35,466 bases of DNA. It comes from Cristatella mucedo. Lineage: Eukaryota; Bryozoa; Phylactolaemata; Cristatellidae. This document shows, in pieces, positions 13,902 through 23,395 of the stretch (position 1 is its first letter; every line of letters starts with the position of its first letter). The translations under genes and the position numbers were made by a program. Under the pieces are notes generated by a model. That model did no database searches, was not told the DNA's origin, and saw nothing but the letters and a program-made list of their open reading frames with translations. The stretch lies in contig WPIO01000500.1 in the NCBI GenBank assembly GCA_009760855.2, positions 1 to 35,466 on the forward strand. Direction: 5' to 3'.

Positions 13902-13987
13902 ATGTTTAAAGCATTTCGCACGTAAACAACACGTTTCGCACGAGTTCGCAGCAGATCGCGGAATCTGTAGAAAGTTCAAATCTGCAT
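13902..13987. repeat. Truncated unit, junction near GCAT
   Basis: The unit is cut short: CTGCAT passes directly to ATTTCGCACG, skipping about 49 bp that normally hold the CTGG stretch, hairpin and TTTAAA box. The skipped segment lies between two GCAT tetramers, with two extra bases left at the joint. This shift of register gives one of the longer chance reading frames on the reverse strand. Confidence 0.75.
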
Positions 13988-15096
13988 ATTTCGCACGTAA
14001 ATAACACGTTTCGCACGAGTTCGCAGCAGATCGCGGAATATGTAGAAACTTCAAATCTGCATGTCGGAGCGTGTGCTGCTGGCTGGCAGCAGAGTGCTGC
14101 ACCATGTTTAAAGCATTTCGCACGTAAATAACACGTTTCGCACGAGTTCGCTGCAGATCGCGGAATATGTAGAAACTTCAAATCTGCATGTCGGAGCGTG
14201 TGCTGGCTGGCAGCAGAGTGCTGCACCTTGTTTAAAGCATTTCGCACGTAAATAACACGTTTCGCACGAGTTCGCAGCAGATCGCGGAATATGTAGAAAC
14301 TTCAAATCTGCGTGTCGGAGCGTGCCCTGGCTGGCAGCAGAGTGCTGCACCTTGTTTAAAGCATTTCGCACGTAAATAACACGTTTCGCACGAGTTCGCA
14401 GCAGATCGCGGAATATGTAGAAACTTCAAATCTGCATGTCGGAGCGTGTGCTGACTGGCAGCAGAGTGCTGCACTATGTTTAAAGCATTTCGCACGTAAA
14501 TAACACGTTTCGCACGAGTTCGCAGCAGATCGCGGAATATGTAGAAACTTCAAATCTGCATGTCGGAGCGTGTGCTGGCTGGCAGCAGAGTGCTGCACCA
14601 TGTTTAAAGCATTTCGCACGTAAATAACACGTTTCGCACGAGTTCGCAGCAGATCGCGGAATATGTAGAAACATCAAATCTGCTTGTCGGAGCGTGCCCT
14701 GGCTGGCAGCAGAGTGCTGCACCTTGTTTAAAGCATTTCGCACGTAAATAACACGTTTCGCACCAGTTTCGCAGCAGATCGCGGAATATGTAGAAACATC
14801 AAATCTGCATGTCGGAGCGTGTGCTGGCTGGCAGCAGAGTGCTGCACCTTGTTTAAAGCATTTAGCACGTAAATAACACGTTTCGCACAAGTTCGCAGCA
14901 GATCGCCGAATATGTAGAAATTTCAAATCTGCATGTCGGAGCGTGCGCTTGCTGGCAGCAGAGTGCTGCACCATGTTTAAAGCATTTCGCACGTAAATAA
15001 CACGTTTCGCACGAGTTCGCAGCAGATCACGGAATATGTAGAAACTTCTAATCTGCATGTCCGAGCGTGTGCTGGCTGGCAGCAGAGTGCTGCACC

Positions 15097-16213
15097 TCGT
15101 TTAAATCATTTCGCACGTAAATAACACGTTTCGCACGAGTTCGCAGTAGATCGCGAAACATGTTGAAACATCAAATCTGCGTGTCGGAGCGTGCCCTGGC
15201 TGGCAGCAGAGTGCTGCACCTTGTTTAAAGCATTTCGCACGTAAATAACACGTTTCCCACCAGTTTGAAGCAGATCGCGGAATATGTAGAAACTTCAAAT
15301 CTGCATGTCGGAGCGTGCGCTTGCTGGCAGCAGAGTGCTGCACTTTGTTTAAAGGATTTCGCACTTAAATAACACGTTTCGCACGAGTTCGCAGCAGATC
15401 GCGGAATATGTAGAAAAATCAAATCTGCATGTCGGAGCGTGCGCTTGCAGGCAGCAGAGTGCTGCACCTAGTGTAAAGAATTTCGCACGTAAATAACACG
15501 TTTCGCACGAGTTGGCAGCAGATCGCGGAATATCTAGTAAGTTCAAATCTGCATGTCCGAGCGTGTGCTGGCTGGCAGCAGAGTGCTGTACTATGTTTAA
15601 AGCATTTCGCACGTAAATAACACGTTTCGCACGAGTTCGCAGCAGATCGCTGAATATGTAGAAACATCAAATCTGCGTGTGGGAGCGCACCCTGGCTGGC
15701 AGCAGAGTGCAGCACCATGTTTAAAGCATTTCGCACGTAAATAACACGTTTCGCACGAGTTCGCAGCAGATCGCGGAATATGTAGAAACATCAAATCTGC
15801 TTGTCGGAGCGCACCCGGGCTGGCAGCAGAGTGCTGCACCTTGTTTAAAGCATTTCGCATGTAAATAACACGTTTCGCACCAGTTCGCAGCAGATGGCAG
15901 AATATGTAGAAACATCAAATCTGCGTGGCGGAGCGTGTGCTGGCTCACAGCAGAGTGCTGCACCTTGTTTAAAGCATTTCGCACGTAAATAACACATTTC
16001 GAATGCAGTTTGCAGCAGATGGCCGTATATGTAGAAATTTAAAATCTGCATGTCGGAGCTTGTGCTAGCTGGCAGCAGAGTGCTGCACCATGTTTAAAGC
16101 ATTTCGCACGCAAATAACACGTTTCGCACGAGTTCGCAGCAGATCACGGAATATGTAGAAACTTCTAATCTGCATGTCCGAGCGTGTGCTGGCTGGCAGC
16201 AGAGTGCTGCACC
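15097..16213. repeat. Nine-unit higher-order repeat H1-H9, copy B
   Basis: All nine marker units occur in the order of copy A, 1,117 bp in total, shifted 6,043 bp at the start and 6,040 bp after the GCA indel. It is preceded at about 14,973-15,096 by an H9-type unit (ATCACGG, ACTTCTAATC), which implies the cyclic order H9 to H1. Its H7 unit ends GTGTGCTGGCTCACAGC, where copies A and C read GTGCCCTGG; the copy at 34,840 shares the B state. Its H3 agrees with copy C and its H4 start with copy A, so it is mosaic between them. Confidence 0.83.
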
Positions 16214-16337
16214 TAGTGTAAAGAATTTCGCACGTAAATAGAACGTTTCGCACGAGTTGGCAGCAGATCGCGGAATATCTAGTAAGTTCAAATCTGCATG
16301 TCCGAGCGTGTGCTGGCTGGCAGCAGAGTGCTGTACT
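16214..16337. repeat. Extra H4 unit directly after H9 of copy B
   Basis: The unit starts TAGTGTAAAGAATTTC and carries GTTGGCAG, ATCTAGTAAG, GTCCGAG and the following CTGTACTATG. It therefore repeats the H4 unit at 15,469-15,592 at an offset of 745 bp. It differs by TAGAACG in place of TAACACG. The next unit has only part of the H5 state. The order jumps from H9 back to H4, which marks an unequal exchange or insertion junction near 16,213. Confidence 0.75.
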
Positions 16338-17209
16338 ATGTTTAAAGCATTTCGCACGTAAATAACACGTTTCGCACGAGTTCGCAGCAGATCGCGAAAT
16401 ATGTAGAAACATCAAATCTGCGTGTCGGAGCGTGCCCTGGCTGGCAGCAGAGTGCTGCACCTTGTTTAAAGCATTTCGCACGTAAACAACACGTTTCGCA
16501 CCAGTTCGCAGCAGATCGCGGAATATGTAGAAACTTCAAATCTGCATGTCGGAGCGTGCCCTGGCTGGCAGCAGAGTGCTGCACCTTGTTTAAAGCATTT
16601 CGCACGTAAATAACACGTTTCGCACGAGTTCGCAGCAGATCGCGGAATATGTAGAAAAATCAAATCTGCATGTCGGAGCGTGCGCTGGCTGGCAGCAGAG
16701 TGCTGCACCTTGTTTAAAGCATTTCGCACGTAAATAACACGTTTCGCACGAGTTCGCAGCAGATCGCGGAATATGTAGAAAGTTCAAATCTGCATGTCGG
16801 AGCGTGTGCTGGCTGGCAGCAGAGTGCTGCACCTTGTTTAAAGCATTTCGCACGTAAATAACACGTTTCGCACGAGTTCGCAGCAGATCGCTGAATATGT
16901 AGAAAGTTCAAATCTGCATGTCGGAGCGTGTGCTGGCTGGCAGCAGAGTGCTGCACCTTGTTTAAAGCATTTCGCACGTAAATAACACGTTTTGCACGAG
17001 TTCGCAGCAGATCGCGGAATATGTAGAAACTTCAAATCTGCATGTCGGAGCGAGCGTGTGCTGGCTGGCAGCAGAGTGCTGCACCTTGTTTAAAGCATTT
17101 CGCACGTAAATAACACGTTTCGCACGAGTTCGCAGCAGATCGCGGAATATGTAGAAACATCAAATCTGCGTGTCGGAGCGTGCCCTGGCTGGCAGCAGAG
17201 TGCTGCACC

Positions 17210-17706
17210 TTGTTTAAAGCATTTCGCACGTAAATAACACGTTTCGCACGAGTTCGCAGCAGATCGCGGAATATGTAGAAACATCAAATCTGCTTGTCGG
17301 AGCGCACCCTGGCTGGCAGCAGAGTGCTGCACCTTGTTTAAAGCATTTCGCATGTAAATAACACGTTTCGCACCAGTTCGCAGCAGATGGCAGAATATGT
17401 AGAAACATCAAATCTGCGTGGCGGAGCGTGCCCTGGCTCACAGCAGAGTGCTGCACCTTGTTTAAAGCATTTCGCACGTAAATAACACATTTCGAATGCA
17501 GTTTGCAGCAGATGGCCGTATATGTAGAAACTTAAAATCTGCATGTCGGAGCTTGGGCTGGCTGGCAGCAGAGTGCTGCACCATGTTTAAAGCATTTCGC
17601 ACGCAAATAACACGTTTCGCACGAGTTCGCAGCAGATCGCGGAATATGTAGAAACTTCTAATCTGCATGTCCGAGCGTGTGCTGGCTGGCAGCAGAGTGC
17701 TGCACC
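17210..17706. repeat. Partial higher-order block D2: H6-like, H7, H8, H9
   Basis: Four units, 497 bp. H7 and H8 carry GGCAGAATATG, GTGGCGGAG, GCTCACAGC and GAATGCAGTTTG. H8 reads GAAACTTAAAATC as in block D, so D and D2 form a subtype separate from copies A, B and C. H9 keeps GCACGCAAATAAC and ACTTCTAATC but has the majority ATCGCGG. After 17,706 the array returns to majority units, with no H1. Confidence 0.77.
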
Positions 17707-18202
17707 TTGTTTAAAGCATTTCGCACGTAAATAACACGTTTCGCACGAGTTCGCAGCAGATCGCGGAATATGTAGAAACATCAAATCTGCATGTCGGAGC
17801 GTGTGCTGGCTGGCAGCAGAGTGCTGCACCTTGTTTAAAGCATTTCGCACGTAAATAACACGTTTCGCACGAGTTCGCAGCAGATCGCGGAATATGTAGA
17901 AACATCAAATCTGCATGTCGGAGCGTGCCCTTGCTGGCAGCAGAGTGCTGCACCTTGTTTAAAGCATTTCGCACGTAAATAACACGTTTCGCACGAGTTC
18001 GCAGCAGATCGCGGAATATGTAGAAAGTTCAAATCTGCATGTCGGAGCGCACCCTGGCTGGCAGCAGAGTGCTGCACCTTGTTTAAAGCATTTCGCACGT
18101 AAATAACACGTTTCGCACGAGTTTGCAGCAGATCGCAGAATATGTAGAAACATCAAATCAGCGTGTCGAAGCGTAGCCTGGCTGGCAGCAGAGTGCTGCA
18201 CC

Positions 18203-19690
18203 TTGTTTAAAGCATTTCGCACGTAAATAACACGTTTCGCACCAGTTTGCAGCAGATGGCGGTATATGTAGAATCTTCAAATCTGCATGTCGGAGCTTGG
18301 GCTGGCTGGCATCAGAGTGCTGCACCATGTTTAAAGCATTTCGCACGTAAATAACACGTTTCGCACCAGTTTGCAGCAGATCGCGGAATATGTAGAAACA
18401 TCAAATCTGCGTGTCGGAGAGTGCCCTGGCTGGCAGCAGAGTGCTGCACCTTGTTTAAAGCATTTCGCACTTAAATAACACGTTCGCACGAGTTCGCAGC
18501 AGATCGCGGAATATGTAGAAACTTCTAATCTGCATGTCCGAGCGTGTGCTGGCTGGCAGCAGAGTGCTGCACCTCGTTTAAATCATTTCGCACGTAAATA
18601 ACACGTTTCGCACGAGTTCGCAGTAGATCGCGAAACATGTTGAAACATCAAATCTGCGTGTCGGAGCGTGCCCTGGCTGGCAGCAGAGTGCTGCACCTTG
18701 TTTAAAGCATTTCGCACGTAAATAACACGTTTCCCACCAGTTTGAAGCAGATCGCGGAATATGTAGAAACTTCAAATCTGCATGTCGGAGCGTGCGCTTG
18801 CTGGCAGCAGAGTGCTGCACCTTGTTTAAAGGATTTCGCACTTAAATAACACGTTTCGCACGAGTTCGCAGCAGATCGCGGAATATGTAGAAACATCAAA
18901 TCTGCATGTCGGAGCGTGCGCTTGCAGGCAGCAGAGTGCTGCACCATGTTTAAAGCATTTCGCACGTAAATAACACGTTTCGCACGAGTTGGCAGCAGAT
19001 CGCGGAATATCTAGTAAGTTCAAATCTGCATGTCCGAGCGTGTGCTGGCTGGCAACAGAGTGCTGTACTATGTTTAAAGCATTTCGCACGTAAATAACAC
19101 GTTTCGCACGAGTTCGCAGCAGATCGCTGAATATGTAGAAACATCAAATCTGCGTGTGGGAGCGCACCCTGGCTGGCAGCAGAGTGCAGCACCATGTTTA
19201 AAGCATTTCGCACGTAAATAACACGTTTCGCACGAGTTCGCAGCAGATCGCGGAATATGTAGAAACATCAAATCTGCTTGTCGGAGCGCACCCGGGCTGG
19301 CAGCAGAGTGCTGCACCTTGTTTAAAGCATTTCGCATGTAAATAACACGTTTCGCACCAGTTCGCAGCAGATGGCAGAATATGTAGAAACATCAAATCTG
19401 CGTGGCGGAGCGTGCCCTGGCTCACAGCAGAGTGCTGCACCTTGTTTAAAGCATTTCGCACGTAAATAACACATTTCGAATGCAGTTTGCAGCAGATGGC
19501 CGTATATGTAGAAATTTAAAATCTGCATGTCGGAGCTTGTGCTAGCTGGCAGCAGAGTGCTGCACCATGTTTAAAGCATTTCGCACGCAAATAACACGTT
19601 TCGCACGAGTTCGCAGCAGATCGCGGAATATGTAGAAACTTCAAATCTGCATGTCGGAGCGTGTGCTGGCTGGCAGCAGAGTGCTGCACC
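18203..19690. repeat. Twelve-unit segmental duplication, copy C
   Basis: This is the partner of 8,683-10,173, 1,488 bp long, exactly twelve units. It lacks the GCA insertion of copy A. At 18,948 it has a standard ATGTTTAAAGCATT start where copies A and B have TAGTGTAAAGAATT. In its last unit the ATCACGG and ACTTCTAATC markers are replaced by the majority states, though TTTAAATCATT follows at 19,694. That looks like a short conversion patch or the end of the duplication. Confidence 0.83.
18574..19690. repeat. Nine-unit higher-order repeat H1-H9, copy C
   Basis: Nine units in the H1-H9 order, 1,117 bp, starting 3,477 bp after copy B and 9,520 bp after copy A. H4 has lost its TAGTGTAAAGAA start and H9 its ATCACGG and TTCTAATC states. 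The rest of the markers are intact. It is embedded in the twelve-unit duplication with copy A, so A and C descend from one event more recent than the separation from B, or have been co-converted. Confidence 0.8.
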
Positions 19691-20859
19691 TTGTTTAAAT
19701 CATTTCGCACGTAAATAACACGTTTCGCACGAGTTCGCAGCAGATCGCGGAATATGTAGAAACTTCAAATCTGCATGTCGGAGCGTGCCCTGGCTGGCAG
19801 CAGAGTGCTGCACCTTGTTTAAAGCATTTCGCACGTAAAATAGCACGTTTCGCACGAGATCGCGGCAGATCGCTGAATATGTAGAAACTTCAAATCTGCA
19901 TGTCGGAGCGTGTGCTGGCTGGCAGCAGAGTGCTGCACCTTGTTTAAAGCATTTCGCACTTAAATAACACGTTTCGCACGAGTTCGCAGCAGATCGCGGA
20001 ATATGTAGAAAAATCAAATCTGCATGTCGGAGCGTGCCCTGGCTGGCAGCAGAGTGCTGCACCTTGTTTAAAGCATTTCGCACGTAAATAACACGTTTCG
20101 CACGAGTTTGCAGCAGATCGCGGAATATGTAGAAACTTCAAATCTGCATGTCGGAGCGTGTGCTGGCTGGCAGCAGAGTGCTGCACCATGTTTAAAGCAT
20201 TTCGCACGTAAATAACACGTTTCGCACGAGTTTCGCAGCAGATCGCGGAATATGTAGAAACTTCAAATCTGCATGTCGGAGCGTGCCCTGGCTGGCAGCA
20301 GAGTGCTGCACCTTGTTTAAAGCATTTCGCACGTAAATAACACGTTTCGCACGAGTTCGCAGCAGATCGCGGAATATGTAGAAACATCAAATCTGCGTGT
20401 CGGAGCGTGCCCTGGCTGGCAGCAGAGTGCTGCACCTTGTTTAAAGCATTTCGCACGTAAATAACACGTTTCGCACGAGTTCGCAGCAGATCGCGGAATA
20501 TGTAGAAACATCAAATCTGCATGTCGGAGCGTGTGCTGGCTGGCAGCAGAGTGCTGCACCTTGTTTAAAGCATTTCGCACGTAAATAACACGTTTCGCAC
20601 GAGTTCGCAGCAGATCGCAGAATATGTAGAAACTTCAAATCTGCATGTCGGAGCGTGTGCTGGCTGGCAGCAGAGTGCTGCACCTTGTTTAAAGCATTTC
20701 GCACGTAAATAACACGTTTCGCACGAGTTCGCAGCAGATCGCAGAATATGTAGAAACTTCAAATCTGCATGTCGGAGCGTGTGCTGGCTGGCAGCAGAGT
20801 GCTGCACCATGTTTAAAGCATTTCGCACGTAAATAACACGTTTCGCACGAGTTCGCAGC

Positions 20860-21430
20860 AGATCGCGGAATATGTAGAAAATCTAAATCTCCATGTCGGA
20901 GCATGGGCTGGCTGGCAGCAGAGTGCTGCACCTTGTTTAAAGCATTTCGCACGTAAATAACACGTTTCGCACGAGTTCGCAGCAGATCGCGGAATATGTA
21001 GAAACTTCAAATTTACATGTCGCAGCATGGGCTGGCTGGCAGCAGAGTTCTGCACCATGTTTAAAGCATTTCGCACGTAAATAATACGTTTCGCACGAGT
21101 TCGCAGCAGATCGCGGAATATGTAGAAACTTCAAATCTGCATGTCGGAGCGTGCCCTGGCTGGCAGCAGAGTGCTGCACCTTGTTTAAAGCATTTCGCAC
21201 GTAAATAACACGTTTCGCACGAGTTCGCAGCAGATCGCGGAATATGTAGAAACTTCAAATCTGCATGTCGGAGCGTGCGCTTGCTCGCAGCAGAGTGCTG
21301 CTCCTTGTTTAAAGCATTTCGCACGTAAGTAACACGATTCGCACGAGTTCGCAGCAGATCGCTTAATATGTACAAACATCAAACCTGCGTGTCGGAGCGT
21401 GCCCTGGCTGGGCGCAGAGTGCTGCACCTT
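20860..21430. repeat. Variant segment G1, partner of 33,060-33,420
   Basis: It shares rare markers in order with 33,060-33,420: TCAAATTTACATG (21,007), AGCATGGGCTGG, GAGTTCTGCACCATG, TAAATAATACG (21,078), then GCTGCTCCTTG (21,296) and ATGTACAAACATC. The offset is 12,114 bp for the first markers. The later markers are about one unit closer, so one unit is missing from the other copy. An extra AGCATGGGCTGG unit precedes it at about 20,898. Confidence 0.75.
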
Positions 21431-21924
21431 GTTTAAAGCATTTCGCACGTAAATAACACGTTTCGCACGAGTTCGCAGCAGATCGCGGAATATGTAGAAA
21501 CTTCAAATCTGCATGTCGGAGCGTGCGCTGGCTGGCAGCAGAGTGCTGCACCTTGTTTAAAGCATTTCGCACGTAAATAACACGTTTCGCACGAGTTCGC
21601 TGCAGATCGCGGAATATGTAGAAACTTCAAATCTGCATGTCGGAGCGTGAGCTGGCTGGCAGCAGAGTGCTGCACCTTGTTTAAAGCATTTCGCACGTAA
21701 ATAACACGTTTCGCACGAGTTCGCAGCAGATCGCGGAATATGTAGAAACTTCAAATCTGCATGTCGGAGCGTGTGCTGGCTGGCAGCAGAGTGCTGCACC
21801 TTGGATAAAGCATTTCGCACGTAAATAACACGTTTTGCACGAGTTCGCAGCAGATCGCGGAATATGTAGAAACTTCAAATCTGCATGTCGGAGCGTGTGC
21901 TGGCTGGCAGCAGAGTGCTGCACC

Positions 21925-22025
21925 ATGTTTAAAGCATTTCGCACGTAAATAACACGTTTCGCACGGGTAGAAAGTTCAAATCTGCATGTCAGAGCGTGTG
22001 CTGGCTGGCAGCAGAGTGCTGCACC
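21925..22025. repeat. Unit shortened by 23 bp
   Basis: The unit is 101 bp. CGCACG joins directly to GGTAGAAAG, so the third TTCGCA box and the CAGATCGCGGAATAT stretch are lost. The remaining part and the flanking units are normal. Confidence 0.8.
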
Positions 22026-23149
22026 TTGTTTAAAGCATTTCGCACGTAAATAACACGTTTCGCACGAGTTCGCAGCAGATCGCGGAATATGTAGAAACAT
22101 CAAATCTGCATGTCGGAGAGCGTGCCCTGGCTGGCAGCAGAGTGCTGCACCTTGTTTAAAGCATTTCGCACGTAAATAACACGTTTCGCACGAGTTCGCA
22201 GCAGATCGCGGAATAACTAGAAACTTCAAATCTGCATGTCGGAGCGTGTGCTGGCTGGCAGCAGAGTGCTGCACCTTGTGTAAAGCATTTCGCACGTAAA
22301 TAACACGTTTCGCACGAGTTCGCAGCAGATCGCGCGGAATATGTAGAAACTTCAAATCTGCGTGTCGGAGCGTGCCCTGGCTGGCAGCAGAGTGCTGCAC
22401 CTTGTTTAAAGCATTTCGCACGTAAATAACACGTTTCGCACGAGTTCGCAGCAGATCGCGGAATATGTAGAAACATCAAATCTGCATGTCGGAGCGTGTG
22501 CTGGCTGGCAGCAGAGTGCTGCACCTTGTTTAAAGCATTTCGCACGTAAATAACACGTTTCGCACGAGTTCGCAGCAGATCGCGGAATATGTAGAAACAT
22601 CAAATCTGCATGTCGGAGCGTGTGCTGGCTGGCAGCAGAGTGCTGCACCTTGTTTAAAGCATTTCGCACGTAAATAACACGTTTCGCACCAGTTCGCAGC
22701 AGATCGCGGAATATGTAGAAACTTCAAATCTGCATGTCGGAGCGTGTGCTGGCTGGCAGCAGAGTGCTGCACCTTGTTTAAAGCATTTCGCACGTAAATA
22801 ACACGTTTCGCACCAGTTCGCAGCAGATCGCGGAATATGTAGAAACTTCAAATCTGCATGTCGGAGAGCGTGTGCTGGCTGGCAGCAGAGTGCTGCACCT
22901 TGTTTAAAGCATTTCGCACGTAAATAACACGTTTCGCACGAGTTCGCAGCAGATCGCGGAATATGTAGAAACTTCAAATCTGCATGTCGGAGCGCGTGCC
23001 CTGGCTGGCAGCAGAGTGCTGCACCTTGTTTAAAACATTTCGCACGTAAATAACACGTTTCGCACGAGTTCGCAGCAGATCGCGGAATATGTAGAAAGTT
23101 CAAATCTGCATGTCGGAGCGTGTGCTGGCTGGCAGCAGAGTGCTGCACC

Positions 23150-23292
23150 TTGTTTAAAGCATTTCGCACGTAAATAACACGTTTCGCTCATGTTCGCAGC
23201 AGATCGCGGAATATGTCGAAACTTCATGAATATGTAGAAACTTCAAATCTGCATGTCGGAGCGTGTGCTGGCTGGCAGCAGAGTGCTGCACC
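23150..23292. repeat. Unit lengthened by 19 bp
   Basis: The unit is 143 bp. The GAATATGTAGAAACTTCA portion occurs twice in a row, the first time as GAATATGTCGAAACTTCA. It also has an unusual TTCGCTCATGTTCG in place of TTCGCACGAGTTCG. It lies directly before another broken unit. Confidence 0.8.
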
Positions 23293-23395
23293 TTGTTTAA
23301 AGCATTTCGCACGTAAATAACACATTTTCGCACGATCTAGAAACTTCAAATCTGCATGTGGGAGCTTGTGCTGGCTGGCAGCAGAGTGCTGCACC
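23293..23395. repeat. Unit shortened by about 22 bp
   Basis: The unit is 103 bp. TTTTCGCACGA joins to TCTAGAAAC, again removing the third TTCGCA box and CAGATCGCGG, much like the unit at 21,925. One extra T is present before the second TTCGCA box. Confidence 0.8.

Larger units (their letters stand above)
8683..19690. repeat. Domain 2: region bearing higher-order repeats
   Basis: This stretch holds all three full copies of the nine-unit higher-order repeat and two partial copies, separated by monomeric runs (about 10,174-11,536, 12,300-14,980, 16,338-17,209 and 17,707-18,202). Its diagnostic markers are rare elsewhere: TTTAAATCATTTCG, CTTAAATAAC, GGCAGAATATG, GTGGCGGAG, GCTCACAGC, GAATGCAGTTTG and ACTTCTAATC. 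Copies are related by long-range duplication, not by simple adjacent tandem repetition. Confidence 0.75.
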
